Part shown: in pieces, positions 7,981-16,414 of the stretch | Layout: each line of letters begins with the position of its first letter | Numbering within the stretch: the stretch's first letter is position 1 | From: Albimonas sp036154955 | Lineage (GTDB): Bacteria; Pseudomonadota; Alphaproteobacteria; Rhodobacterales; Rhodobacteraceae | Length of the DNA stretch: 64,000 nucleotides | Direction of reading: 5' to 3' | NCBI GenBank assembly: GCA_036154955.1 | Contig: JAYZWL010000042.1 | Coordinates: 62,001-126,000 of the forward strand | The notes under the pieces: generated by a model | Databases searched by the model: none | What the model was told of the DNA's origin: nothing | What the model saw: the letters and a program-made list of their open reading frames with translations, nothing else | Made by a program: the position numbers and the translations under genes

Positions 7981-8772
7981 TCAGGCCCGGTCGCGGCGGC
8001 GAGCGGCGAGGCCGAGCGCCGCGAGCGCCGCGCCGACCAGCGGCAGGCCCGCCGGCAGCGGCACGGGCTCGGCCAGGGCGAAGCCATCCGCATAGGCTTC
8101 GAGGGTGAAGTAGATCGTCTCGCCCGGGTCGAGGGTGAAGCTGAACGAGGTGAGCTCGCCCTCGGCTCCCTGCGGGCCGAACGGGCCGAACCGCGCGTCG
8201 GTCTCGGCCTCGATCAGGTCGAAAAGGCCGTCCGGGTCGACCGGAGCGCCGTCGTTCTCGAAGATCGGGACGGTGTCGACATAGACCAGCGCCCCGCCGA
8301 AGGCGGCGGCGTCGTAGAACACGTCCGGCGCGTCGGGCGACAGGGAGGCGTCGGAGAAGGCTCCGATCTCGTAGTCGAAGGCGAAGGTGATCGCCTCGGT
8401 TTCCGAGACGTTGACGACGAGGAAGTCGAAAAAGGCCGCCCCGAAACCCTCCGCATAGCCCAGCGTCGGACCGGATTCGCCATAGGCGAAGGCGGTCGCG
8501 CCCAACGCCTCGAGCGCGCCGATCTCCCCGAGGGAGTCGCCGGTCGCCTGGCCTTCGAGATGCATGTTCCGCACGGAGCCGCCCGGCTCGTCCCCGCCGA
8601 ACAGCGGCGCGACGACGACATCGTCGGTCGCGTCGCCGCCGCCGACCGCATAGGTGAACGTCAGGTCATAGGCGAAGGCATAGGCGTCGGAGTCGAACAC
8701 GGCTCCGGCCCGGGCGCCGGCGGGCAGCAGCGAGGCCAAAGCCAGCGCTGCGGCGAGGCAGCGGGTCTTCAT
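7981..8772 (-). CDS. Exported VPLPA-CTERM sorting-domain protein
   Basis: The 263-residue protein starts with a clear Sec signal peptide (MKTRCLAAALALASLLPAGARA) and ends with VPLPAGLPLVGAALAALGLA followed by RRRDRA. That tail is the VPLPA variant of the PEP-CTERM signal: a short motif, a membrane helix and a basic end, recognised by an exosortase-type enzyme at the inner membrane. The mature part is acidic, low in cysteine and predicted to be mostly beta strands, as in surface or matrix proteins of this class. The ATG at 8772 has GGAGGAG in front of it. No exosortase or polysaccharide gene is adjacent. The biochemical role is unknown. Confidence 0.88.
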   Translation of the reverse strand: MKTRCLAAALALASLLPAGARAGAVFDSDAYAFAYDLTFTYAVGGGDATDDVVVAPLFGGDEPGGSVRNMHLEGQATGDSLGEIGALEALGATAFAYGESGPTLGYAEGFGAAFFDFLVVNVSETEAITFAFDYEIGAFSDASLSPDAPDVFYDAAAFGGALVYVDTVPIFENDGAPVDPDGLFDLIEAETDARFGPFGPQGAEGELTSFSFTLDPGETIYFTLEAYADGFALAEPVPLPAGLPLVGAALAALGLAARRRDRA

Positions 8773-9025
8773 GCGGTTCGTCTCCTCCGAAGAGCAGGTC
8801 GCAGGAAGGCGCGCGTGCGACCAATTCGCAAGCGAAGCATCGCCAAGAAATTGTGAACGGCGTATGACTTTCGCCGCGAAAATCGCCGAAATCGGCGCTT
8901 CGACGCCGTTCTCGCGCCCGCGCGCCGGCCCTCGGCGCGCCTTTGCGGCGCGGCGGCGGGCCTTGCCGCTCCTCCGGCCGCCGAATAGGGTTCCCGGCGA
9001 ACAGGTCGGCGAAAGGGCGGGCGAG

Positions 9026-9901
9026 ATGGACATCCAGACGGTCGGAGTCATCGGGGCGGGGCAGATGGGCAACGGCATCGCCCATGTCTTCGCGCTCGCA
9101 GGTTACGAGGTCCGGCTGAACGACGTCGACGCGGCCCGGGTCGACGCGGCGCTGGCGCTGATCGACAAGAACATGACCCGCCAGCTCAGCCGCGGCGCGA
9201 TCACCGAGTCCGACAAGGACGCGGCCCTGGCCCGCATCCGCAAGGCCGAGGACCTCGCCGAGATCGCCGGGACCGATCTGGTCATCGAGGCGGCGACCGA
9301 GAACGAGAAGATCAAGCACCAGATCTTCGCCGCCCTCGCCCCGAACCTGGGCGAGAACACGATCCTGACCTCCAACACCTCGTCGATCTCGATCACCCGG
9401 CTGGCCTCGGCCACCGACCGGCCCGAGCGGTTCATGGGCTTCCACTTCATGAACCCGGTGCCGGTGATGGAGCTGGTGGAGCTGATCCGCGGCATCGCCA
9501 CCGACGAGCCCACGTTCCAGACCCTCAAGGGCGTGGTGGAGCGGCTCGGCAAGACCGCGGCCACCGCCGAGGACTTCCCGGCCTTCATCGTCAACCGCAT
9601 CCTGCTGCCGATGATCAACGAGGCGGTCTACACGCTTTACGAGGGCGTCGGCACGGTGGAGAGCATCGACAAGGCCATGCGCCTGGGCGCCAACCATCCG
9701 ATGGGGCCGCTGCAGCTGGCCGACTTCATCGGGCTCGACGTGTGCCTCGCGATCATGCACGTGCTGCATGACGGGCTGGCCGACACCAAGTACCGCCCCT
9801 GTCCGCTGCTGGTGAAATACGTCGAGGCGGGCTGGCTTGGCCGCAAGTCGGGCCGCGGCTTCTACGACTATCGCGGGGAAAGCCCGGTCCCGACCCGCTG
9901 A
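9026..9901 (+). CDS. hbd: 3-hydroxybutyryl-CoA dehydrogenase
   Basis: NAD(P)-dependent cytosolic enzyme interconverting 3-hydroxyacyl-CoA and acetoacetyl-CoA, used in beta-oxidation and polyhydroxybutyrate-related pathways. The 291-residue product starts with a Rossmann fold (VGVIGAGQMGNGIA, residues 6-19), has the conserved GFHFMNPVPVMELVE stretch with the catalytic His, EDFPAFIVNRIL, and ends in RKSGRGFYDY, the standard C-terminal signature. Length equals the single-domain HBDH/PaaH form without a hydratase fusion. The ATG at 9026 follows GGCGGGCGAG. It is a single gene divergent from the VPLPA protein. In this group it is often near etfAB, which are not in the window. Confidence 0.93.
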   Translation: MDIQTVGVIGAGQMGNGIAHVFALAGYEVRLNDVDAARVDAALALIDKNMTRQLSRGAITESDKDAALARIRKAEDLAEIAGTDLVIEAATENEKIKHQIFAALAPNLGENTILTSNTSSISITRLASATDRPERFMGFHFMNPVPVMELVELIRGIATDEPTFQTLKGVVERLGKTAATAEDFPAFIVNRILLPMINEAVYTLYEGVGTVESIDKAMRLGANHPMGPLQLADFIGLDVCLAIMHVLHDGLADTKYRPCPLLVKYVEAGWLGRKSGRGFYDYRGESPVPTR

Positions 9902-10019
9902 GCGGGGCGGACGGGCGGGCGGGCGCGCTTTCGCATCCGATTCCCCGGGGACGAAACCTTGCGTTAAGCGCTTCGGGTGCAGGTGTCGGGCGAACCGTCG
10001 CCAACCCGGAGTCCCGCAC

Positions 10020-11954
10020 ATGCGCTCGCTGCGTTCCAGGGCCGTGGCCGCCGCCATGGCCATCGTCGTCATCGCCGTCATGGTGGTCTCCGCGGTCGCG
10101 GTCTACCGATACTACGTCGCCGCCGGCGAGCAGGCGCAGGCGCGGCAGGAGACCTCGCTGCGCATCGCCGCGACGGTGATCAGCACCTCCATGGGGGGCG
10201 TGACGGCCGAGTTCGACGATCACGGCACCCTCACCGACATGTCCTGGTTCCGGCCCAAGCGATTCCCGGATCATCACATGATCGACCGGGTCGGCGCCCT
10301 GACCGGAGAGACGGCCACCCTGTTCGCCTGGGATCCCGAGCAGGGCGAATTCGTGCGCGGCACCACCAATATCGTGAAGCCCGACGGAAACCGCGCCGTG
10401 GGCACGGTGCTGGGCAAGGCCGGGCCGGTCCATGCCGCCATCAAGCGGGGGGAGGTGTTCCGGGGGGAGGCGACGATCCTCGGCAAGGACTATTACACCA
10501 TCTACTACCCCATCCATGGCGAGGGCGGGGAGATCGACGGCATCCTCTATGTCGGGGTCGAGAAGCCGGAGGTGGCGGCCCTGCTGCTGCTGGAAGCGGG
10601 CAACGCCTTGATCGCGGGCCTGTTCGGCATCGCCGTCGGCGGCGCGCTGGCCTGGTTCGCCGCCGATCTGGCGGTCCGCCCGCTCAAGGCGCTGGGCGCG
10701 TCGGTGGACGAGCTCGCGCGGGGCGACCTGTCCCACGAAGCGGCGGGGCGCGACCGCGACGACGAGATCGGGGAGCTTGCGAAGGGCGTCGACAAACTCC
10801 GGGTGTCGCTGGCGGAGGCCGACCGAAAGCGTATCGCGGCGGACGAGGCGGCGGAGGCGGCGCGCAAGGCCAACGCGCGCATGCTGACCGAGTTGCGCGA
10901 CCAGGTGAACGGCGTGGTCGAAGCCGCGGTGGCCGGCGATTTCGACCGGCGGGTCGACGCCCGCTTCGACACGCCGGAACTGCAGGAGCTCGCCGGCGGC
11001 GTCGACCGCTTGTCGGAGACGGTGTCGGCCTTCCTCGTCGATCTCGACGCGACGCTGGAGGCGATGTCGAAGCGCGATCTCGCCCGCCCGATGACCGGAC
11101 GCTACGGCGGTCAGCTCGGCCGCCTGTCGCAGACCGCCAACGCCTCGCTGGATCAGCTCGGGACGGCGATCTCGCATGTGCGCGACGGGGCGGAGGCGCA
11201 GCGCGACGCCATCGCGCGGATGAACGCGGCGATGCGCGGCCTGACCGGACGGGCCGAGAACCAGGCCTCCACCATCGAGGAGACCGCGGCCACCATGACC
11301 GAAATCTCGGAGACGGTGTCGGCCTCCGCCGCCAACCTGACCTCCGCCGAGCAGATGACCGAAGACGCCCGCGGCCGCGCCCGCCAGGGGGCCGATTCCG
11401 CCGACCAGGCCATCGACGCCATGCGGCGGATCGAGAAAAGCTCCGGCGAGATCTCCGACATCACCGCGGTGATCGACTCCATCGCCTTCCAGACCAACCT
11501 GCTGGCGCTGAACGCGGCGGTGGAGGCGGCGCGGGCGGGGGAGGCCGGCAAGGGCTTCGCCGTGGTGGCCTCCGAAGTCCGCACCCTCGCCCAGCGGTCG
11601 TCGGAGGCGGCGCGCGACATCTCGGAACTGATCAAGGGTTCGGCGACCACCGTGGCGGAGGGCGTGAATCTGGTGAACGCCACCGGCGCCTCGCTGCAGG
11701 AGATCGTCAGCTCCATCGACGGGCTCGCCTCCGCCATCGCCGACGCGGCCTCCGCGGGGCGGGAGCAGGGGCAGGGGGTGCGGGAGATCTCGACGGCCGT
11801 GTCGCATCTCGACCAGACCGTGCAGGAGAACGCCCGCGAGACGGCGGAGGCGGCGGCGGCGGCCGAGCAGCTCGCCCAGGACCTCGACGCCCAGGCCGAG
11901 AACCTCGGCGCCTTCGTCACCCCGGCGTCGGGCAAATCCCGCCGCGCCGCCTGA
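10020..11954 (+). CDS. Methyl-accepting chemotaxis protein with Cache sensor
   Basis: A 644-residue transmembrane chemoreceptor. Membrane helices lie at about residues 9-29 and 187-215. Between them is a single Cache-type periplasmic sensor (FAWDPEQGEFVRGTTN, IYYPIHGEGGEIDGILYVGV); the ligand cannot be predicted. A HAMP domain follows at ~217-270 and a second HAMP-like helix pair at ~300-360. The signalling tip, beginning IDSIAFQTNLLALNAAVEAA near residue 485 and including GKGFAVVASEVR, is the CheA/CheW contact region. No obvious C-terminal CheR-tethering pentapeptide is present (it ends SGKSRRAA). No other che genes are nearby. The ATG at 10020 gives a short basic N-terminus before the first helix. 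Confidence 0.94.
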   Translation: MRSLRSRAVAAAMAIVVIAVMVVSAVAVYRYYVAAGEQAQARQETSLRIAATVISTSMGGVTAEFDDHGTLTDMSWFRPKRFPDHHMIDRVGALTGETATLFAWDPEQGEFVRGTTNIVKPDGNRAVGTVLGKAGPVHAAIKRGEVFRGEATILGKDYYTIYYPIHGEGGEIDGILYVGVEKPEVAALLLLEAGNALIAGLFGIAVGGALAWFAADLAVRPLKALGASVDELARGDLSHEAAGRDRDDEIGELAKGVDKLRVSLAEADRKRIAADEAAEAARKANARMLTELRDQVNGVVEAAVAGDFDRRVDARFDTPELQELAGGVDRLSETVSAFLVDLDATLEAMSKRDLARPMTGRYGGQLGRLSQTANASLDQLGTAISHVRDGAEAQRDAIARMNAAMRGLTGRAENQASTIEETAATMTEISETVSASAANLTSAEQMTEDARGRARQGADSADQAIDAMRRIEKSSGEISDITAVIDSIAFQTNLLALNAAVEAARAGEAGKGFAVVASEVRTLAQRSSEAARDISELIKGSATTVAEGVNLVNATGASLQEIVSSIDGLASAIADAASAGREQGQGVREISTAVSHLDQTVQENARETAEAAAAAEQLAQDLDAQAENLGAFVTPASGKSRRAA

Positions 11955-11962
11955 GGCTGAGG

Positions 11963-12009
11963 CCGGCCGCGGCCCGGGGCCTAAGCCGGGCCCGGACCGC
12001 CGCGGCCGG
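11963..12009 (+). terminator. Compound hairpin after the chemoreceptor gene
   Basis: Outer arms CCGGCCGCGG (11963-11972) and CCGCGGCCGG (12000-12009) pair perfectly; inside, GGCCCGG (11971-11977) pairs with CCGGGCC (11986-11992). There is no T-run, so this may be an intergenic repeat as much as a terminator. The inner part resembles the CCCGGG-CCT palindromes at 356, 34183 and 36376. Confidence 0.5.
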
Positions 12010-12226
12010 ATGACGCGCCGGGACCCGCATCGCGCTGCGGAGAGCGGCGCCATGCGGGGCCGGCATGTCCGCCGCCGTCCCTGACCCGGCGCGCCGGTCG
12101 CGCGGGTTCGCGCCGGAACCTCGCGCCCGCTCACGAACATGCGAGCCGGGCGCCCGCCGTCCGAAGCCCGGCGGAGGGGCGGGTGGCGCCGCGCATCGGT
12201 CTGCCGGCGACGCCAAACATATGCCC

Positions 12227-12242
12227 GTGAACATGTTTTCAC
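12227..12242. promoter_or_regulatory. Operator-like palindrome GTGAACATGTTTTCAC
   Basis: GTGAA and TTCAC arms flank CATGTT. The dyad lies in a locally AT-richer patch about 300 bases before yceI. The regulator is unknown. Confidence 0.3.
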
Positions 12243-12366
12243 CCGTCGCTCGCCGCGCGGACACATAAGGTCGAGCGCGGCGTCGCTTCGGCGTCCTCGT
12301 CGCGCCCGGCCGCCGCCGCGCCGACCCCGAGGCGTTCACCTCGGCGTGAAGGGCGGCGCGATCGGC

Positions 12367-12382
12367 CATTGTCGCCACAATG
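12367..12382. promoter_or_regulatory. Operator-like palindrome CATTGT-CGCC-ACAATG
   Basis: Perfect six-base arms around CGCC, followed by TTGCAA and an AT-rich run (GATTTATTGG, about 12392-12401). It lies 162 bases upstream of the yceI start, a suitable place for a promoter-proximal operator of the yceI-cytochrome b561 pair. Confidence 0.4.
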
Positions 12383-12544
12383 GGATTGCAAGCGATTTAT
12401 TGGCCCCGCGCAGTGGACGAACTGTGCGGATTTCGGAGGCTGCGCCGCGCCGCGTCCCGTCCTATCTCGGGGCCATCGAACCGAACGCCCCCACGGCGCC
12501 ACTTACCCACCGGCCCCATCGCGCTGCAAAGGAGACCTGATCCC

Positions 12545-13135
12545 ATGCGCCTCGCCCGCCGCCCGCTCCTCGCCGCCCTCGTCGCGGCCCCGCTGCTGGC
12601 CGCCGCCCTTCCCGCCGCCGCCGAACCCTATGTGATGGACAAGTCCCACGCCGCGGTGACCTTCTCCGTCAATCACCTGGGCTTCTCGGTGGTGCATGGC
12701 CGCTTCTCCGATTTCGACGCCGAGATCGACTTCGACCCGGACGCGATCGAGGCCTCCAAGGTCGCTTTCACCATCAAGGCCGCCTCGGTCGACACCGGCT
12801 GGCAGCCCCGCGACGAGCATGTGCGCGGCCCGGATTTCCTCGACGCGGGCGCGCATCCCGACATCACCTTCGTCTCCAAGTCGGTGAAGCTGGTCACCGC
12901 CGAGCAGGCCGAGGTCACCGGCGACGTCACCATCAAGGGCATCACCCGCGAGGAGACGTTCGAGGTCGTGCTGAACAAGATGGGCCCCTCGCCCTTCAAC
13001 CCGCAGCAGACCATCGCCGGCTTCACCGTGATCGGGACCATCGATCGCACCAATTACGACATCAGCTACGCCGCGCCCGCGGTGGGCGTGGAGATGCCGA
13101 TCCGCATCGACCTGGAAGCCAGCCCCGCCGGCTGA
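12545..13135 (+). CDS. yceI: YceI family periplasmic lipid-binding-like protein
   Basis: The 196-residue precursor has a strong signal peptide (LLAALVAAPLLAAALPAAAE, cleavage near residue 27) and a YceI beta-barrel: DKSHAAVTFSVNHLGFSVVHG near the mature N-terminus, the internal GPDFLDAGAHPDITF motif and DVTIKGITRE. YceI proteins form a lipocalin-like barrel that binds long isoprenoids or lipids in the periplasm. Here it is followed 87 bases later by cytochrome b561, a pairing common in proteobacteria that suggests a quinone-linked role. A strong hairpin separates the two and may lower expression of the second gene. The ATG at 12545 is preceded by AAAGGAG. Confidence 0.93.
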   Translation: MRLARRPLLAALVAAPLLAAALPAAAEPYVMDKSHAAVTFSVNHLGFSVVHGRFSDFDAEIDFDPDAIEASKVAFTIKAASVDTGWQPRDEHVRGPDFLDAGAHPDITFVSKSVKLVTAEQAEVTGDVTIKGITREETFEVVLNKMGPSPFNPQQTIAGFTVIGTIDRTNYDISYAAPAVGVEMPIRIDLEASPAG

Positions 13136-13141
13136 CCGCTC

Positions 13142-13185
13142 GGCGCGCCCCGGCATCCCCGCTCGCCGCGGGGCCGGGGCGCGCC
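13142..13185 (+). terminator. Strong intercistronic hairpin between yceI and cytochrome b561
   Basis: A perfect 13-bp stem, GGCGCGCCCCGGC (13142-13154) with GCCGGGGCGCGCC (13173-13185), and an inner CCCGC/GCGGG stem. There is no T-run after it, so partial termination or protection of the upstream mRNA is more likely than a full stop. Confidence 0.55.
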
Positions 13186-13222
13186 CCCCCCTCGCGCCAC
13201 GAAACCGCCGGAGACCTCGCCG

Positions 13223-13792
13223 ATGCGCCTGCGCAACACCGACGCCGCCTGGGGCTGGCCCGCCCGGGCCTTCCACTGGCTCACCGCCGGCGTGATCCTG
13301 TTCCTGCTGGGGCTGGGCTTCTGGATGTCGGACTTCGTGACCGACGTCTACGAGCAGTTCGCGCTCGTGCAGCTTCACAAGAGCTGGGGCTTCGTCGCCT
13401 TCGCGCTGGCCGTGCTGCGCCTGGTCTGGCGCGCGACCCATCCCGCGCCCGCCCCGGTTCCCGGCGCCCCGCGCTGGCAGAACCGCATCGCCGGGGCCGC
13501 GCATTGGGCGCTGTACGCGCTGATGCTGATCATGCCGCTTTCGGGCTGGCTGATGGCCTCCGCGTCCGAGCTTCAGGAAAGCTACGGCATCAAGAACATG
13601 GTGTTCGGCCTGTTCGCGCTGCCCGACCCGTTCGTGCCCGGCGACCGGGCGCTGGAGGGGCTGTTCCGGCAGATCCACGGGCTCGCGGCCTGGGGCCTGA
13701 TCGGGCTGGTGGCGGTGCATGCGGCCGCGGCGCTGAAGCACCATTTCGTCGACCGGGACGCCACCCTGCGTCGGATGACCTGGGGGCGTTGA
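13223..13792 (+). CDS. Cytochrome b561 (CybB-type)
   Basis: A 189-residue inner-membrane dihaem cytochrome of the COG3038 family, with four membrane helices. The haem-ligand histidines are in place: H18 (RAFHW), H52 (LHKSW), H152 (QIHG) and H166 (VHAAA). Related E. coli CybB oxidises ubiquinol and can donate electrons to superoxide or periplasmic acceptors. It follows yceI and probably shares its promoter. The ATG at 13223 follows CCGGAGACC. A large hairpin lies past the stop. Length and topology are typical. Confidence 0.93.
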   Translation: MRLRNTDAAWGWPARAFHWLTAGVILFLLGLGFWMSDFVTDVYEQFALVQLHKSWGFVAFALAVLRLVWRATHPAPAPVPGAPRWQNRIAGAAHWALYALMLIMPLSGWLMASASELQESYGIKNMVFGLFALPDPFVPGDRALEGLFRQIHGLAAWGLIGLVAVHAAAALKHHFVDRDATLRRMTWGR

Positions 13793-13863
13793 GCCCCGCC
13801 GGCGCCTCCCGACGGGGCGCGACGGGGGCGAGACGCGAGCCGCCGGCGCCCGTCGCCGCCCAC

Positions 13864-13943
13864 GCCGCCGGCGCCGCGCGCCGCAGGCGCCGCCGATCCG
13901 CCCGGCGCCCGCTCGATGCGGCGCCTGCGCGGGGGCCGGCGGC
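13864..13943. terminator. Large two-part hairpin between converging genes
   Basis: Outer arms GCCGCCGGC (13864-13872) and GCCGGCGGC (13935-13943), inner arms GCAGGCGCCGC (13883-13893) and GCGGCGCCTGC (13918-13928). It lies between the ends of cytochrome b561 and tlpA and could end both transcripts. Confidence 0.5.
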
Positions 13944-13951
13944 GCGAGCGC

Positions 13952-14539
13952 TCAGCCGTCCGCGCCGAACTCCTCCGCCAGCGCGCGCAGCACCGCTTCC
14001 GCTTCCGCCGAGGACCAGTCCGCATCGCCCTGCATCCGCGCCACCTCCCGCCCCTCGGGGTCGAGGATCAGGGTGGTCGGCAGGCCCAGCAGCCCCACCG
14101 CGCGGGGCAGGGCGTTGCGGCCGTCGCCATAGGGCTGCAGCGCGCGAAGCCCCATCTCCTCCATATAGGCCGCGGCCTTGTCGCGGGCGCCGGGCTGGAC
14201 GGCGATGGTCGCCACCTCGATCCCCGAGCCTTCCAGCCGGGCGCGCAGGGCGTCGAGGCTCGGCATCTCCTCCCGGCAGGGCGGGCACCAGGTGGCCCAG
14301 AGGTTGACCAGCGTCACATGCCCGGCGAATTCGGCCAGGGAGGTCGTCGCGCCGTCGGGCGCCTCGAACTCCGCCGCCGGCAGGACGCGCGCGGCGTCCA
14401 GCAGCACCAGCCGCGCCATCGCCTCGCCGCGCAGCGCCTCGACGCGGGCGCGGCCCTCGGCCGAAAGCTCCCCCGCCGCCGCAGGGTTTCCAAGCGTCGC
14501 GAAGGCGCCTATGACGAGCGCCAGAAGGCCGGTGCGCAT
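13952..14539 (-). CDS. tlpA: TlpA-like thiol:disulfide reductase
   Basis: A 195-residue exported or membrane-tethered thioredoxin-fold protein with WCPPC at the active site (motif NLWATWCPPCREEMPSLD) and the cis-Pro loop LGLPTTLILD. TlpA proteins act in the periplasm and keep apo-cytochrome and CuA cysteines reduced during oxidase assembly, which suits an organism with both cbb3 and aa3 oxidases. The N-terminus LLALVIGAFATLGNPAAAG is a signal or anchor helix. Two ATGs are six bases apart (14545 and 14539); the second has AAGGG at a normal eight-base spacing. It is divergent from argH, sharing a gap of about 50 bases, as in many Rhodobacterales. Confidence 0.92.
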   Translation of the reverse strand: MRTGLLALVIGAFATLGNPAAAGELSAEGRARVEALRGEAMARLVLLDAARVLPAAEFEAPDGATTSLAEFAGHVTLVNLWATWCPPCREEMPSLDALRARLEGSGIEVATIAVQPGARDKAAAYMEEMGLRALQPYGDGRNALPRAVGLLGLPTTLILDPEGREVARMQGDADWSSAEAEAVLRALAEEFGADG

Positions 14540-14590
14540 GCCCATATCCCTTCCCCAGATCCTTTCCACGCGAGGACGAGGTCCCCGACC

Positions 14591-16012
14591 ATGAGCGACG
14601 AGACGAAAACCCCGGCCGCCGCCAATTCCATGTGGGGCGGCCGTTTCGCCGCCGGCCCCGATGCGATCATGGAGGCGATCAACGCCTCCATCGGCTTCGA
14701 CCGACGCCTCGCCGCCCAGGACATCGCGGGCTCGCGGGCCCATGCCGCGATGCTCGCCGCCACCGGAATTATCACGGCCGACGACGCGGAACAGATCGAC
14801 GCCGGACTTCTCACGGTCTTGTCAGAAATCGAGGCCGGGACCTTCGAATTCTCCACCGCGCTCGAAGACATCCACATGAACGTGGAATCCCGCCTGCGCG
14901 CCCTGATCGGCGACGCCGCGGGGCGGCTGCACACGGCCCGGTCGCGCAACGACCAGGTGGCGGTGGACTTCCGCATGTGGGTGCGCGACCAGGCCGACGC
15001 CGCGGTGTCCGGCCTGACCGCGCTGATCGAGGCGCTGGTCGGCCAGGCGGAGGCCGGGGCCGACTGGGTGATGCCCGGCTTCACCCATCTGCAGACCGCG
15101 CAGCCGGTGACCTGGGGCCATCACATGCTGGCCTATGCGGAGATGTTCGCCCGCGACCGCTCCCGCTTCGCCGACGCCCGCGCGCGGATGAACGAATGCC
15201 CGCTGGGCGCGGCGGCGCTGGCCGGCACCGGCTTTCCGATCGACCGGCACGCGACGGCGGCGGCGCTGGGCTTCGACCGGCCCTCGGCCAACTCGCTCGA
15301 CGCGGTGTCGGACCGGGACTTCGCGCTGGAGTTCCTGTCGGCCGCCTCGATCTGCGCCACCCATCTCAGCCGGATGTCGGAGGAGCTGGTGATCTGGTCC
15401 TCCGCCCAGTTCCGCTTCGTGCGCCTGTCGGACCGGTTCTCCACCGGCTCCTCGATCATGCCGCAGAAGCGCAACCCGGACGCGGCGGAGCTGACGCGCG
15501 CCAAGGTCGGGCGCATCAACGGCGCGCTGATCGGGCTGCTGACGGTGATGAAGGGCCTGCCGCTGGCCTATTCCAAGGACATGCAGGAGGACAAGGAGCA
15601 GGTCTTCGACGCCGCCGATTCGCTGATGCTGGCGCTGGCGGCGATGGAGGGGATGGTCCGGGACATGGTCGCGCAGCAGGCGAACCTGCGCGCCGCCGCG
15701 GCCTCCGGCTTCTCGACGGCGACGGACCTTGCGGACTGGCTTGTGCGCGAGGCGGGGCTGCCGTTCCGCGACGCGCATCACGTGGTCGGCGCGCTGGTGA
15801 AGCTGGCGGAGGACACGGGCCGCGACCTGCCCGAACTGACGCTGGAGGAGATGCAGGGCGCCCACCCGAAAATCACCGCGGGCGTGTTCGACGTGCTGAC
15901 GGTGGAGGCCTCGGCCGCCTCCCGCCTGTCCTATGGCGGGACCTCGCCGACCCGGGTGCGGGAACAGGCGGCGGCCTGGCGCGCGCGCCTCGCGGCGGAG
16001 GCGGGGGCGTGA
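14591..16012 (+). CDS. argH: Argininosuccinate lyase
   Basis: Cytosolic enzyme that splits argininosuccinate into arginine and fumarate, the last step of arginine synthesis. At 473 residues it has normal length and the family signature SSIMPQKRNPD (around 288-298) with the flexible catalytic serine loop. Other conserved pieces are MWGGRF (14-19), DIHMNVESRL, HTARSRNDQVA and PGFTHLQTAQPVTWGHH. The ATG at 14591 lies close to the divergent tlpA start. A small lipoprotein gene overlaps its stop by four bases. Confidence 0.98.
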   Translation: MSDETKTPAAANSMWGGRFAAGPDAIMEAINASIGFDRRLAAQDIAGSRAHAAMLAATGIITADDAEQIDAGLLTVLSEIEAGTFEFSTALEDIHMNVESRLRALIGDAAGRLHTARSRNDQVAVDFRMWVRDQADAAVSGLTALIEALVGQAEAGADWVMPGFTHLQTAQPVTWGHHMLAYAEMFARDRSRFADARARMNECPLGAAALAGTGFPIDRHATAAALGFDRPSANSLDAVSDRDFALEFLSAASICATHLSRMSEELVIWSSAQFRFVRLSDRFSTGSSIMPQKRNPDAAELTRAKVGRINGALIGLLTVMKGLPLAYSKDMQEDKEQVFDAADSLMLALAAMEGMVRDMVAQQANLRAAAASGFSTATDLADWLVREAGLPFRDAHHVVGALVKLAEDTGRDLPELTLEEMQGAHPKITAGVFDVLTVEASAASRLSYGGTSPTRVREQAAAWRARLAAEAGA

Positions 16013-16191
16013 GCCGCGCGCCGCTGCGTCTGGCGGGCCTGGCGCTGCTGGCCGGCGCGGCGCTGGCCGCCGCCGGCTGCGCGCGCAAGGACGACCCGGT
16101 CCCGCCCCCGGGCGCCTATCGCTCGGACGCGCCGCGGCTGCTGGCCCCGGGCGAGGTGGTGGAGCCGATCCGCGACCGCACCGAAGACTGA
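16009..16191 (+). CDS. Small lipoprotein, LptM/YifL-like
   Basis: A 60-residue protein starting with GTG that overlaps the argH stop as GTGA. It has a short hydrophobic leader, a lipobox ending ALAAAGC and a mature tail beginning CARKDDPVPPPGAYRSD. The Cys followed by a charged, Pro-rich short tail resembles the LptM/YifL small lipoproteins that sit beside lysA or argH in many proteobacteria and help LptD maturation in E. coli. No lysA follows here. The lipoprotein nature is clear; the LptM role is inference from context and composition. Confidence 0.8.
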   Translation: MSRAPLRLAGLALLAGAALAAAGCARKDDPVPPPGAYRSDAPRLLAPGEVVEPIRDRTED

Positions 16192-16414
16192 CGCGGCGGG
16201 CCCGCCCGCCGGGCCGGGGCGGCCCGAAGGGGGCGCGATCCGTGCGGGTCGCGCGACGGAATGCTCCGCTTCCGGGCGGAAAAGTCACTTATGTTAATGC
16301 CAGGTTAATATCTCAGGGCGGAAGGTCGTTTCCGGATCGTGGCCATCGCCACGGCCGGTCCCGCCGGGTTGGGGAACCTGCCGGGGCGTGTAGTGTGACG
16401 TCTCGGGGATAGTT

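Larger units (their letters stand above)
11955..12544. other. 590-bp gene-free region between the chemoreceptor and yceI
   Basis: I see no convincing gene here. It holds a compound hairpin just after the chemoreceptor stop (11963-12009), a GC-rich middle, and two operator-like palindromes at 12227-12242 and 12367-12382 in front of yceI. Open frames on both strands are Arg/Ala/Pro-rich and lack family resemblance. Confidence 0.6.

Noticed and set aside
8884..8897. Palindrome CGCCGA-AA-TCGGCG before the 3-hydroxybutyryl-CoA dehydrogenase gene
   Set aside because: Short and made of common GC words; similar dyads are expected often by chance here.
12065..12378. Open frames on both strands in the gap before yceI
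   Set aside because: Arg/Ala/Pro-rich, without ribosome sites or similarity to a family. The region looks like a regulatory spacer.
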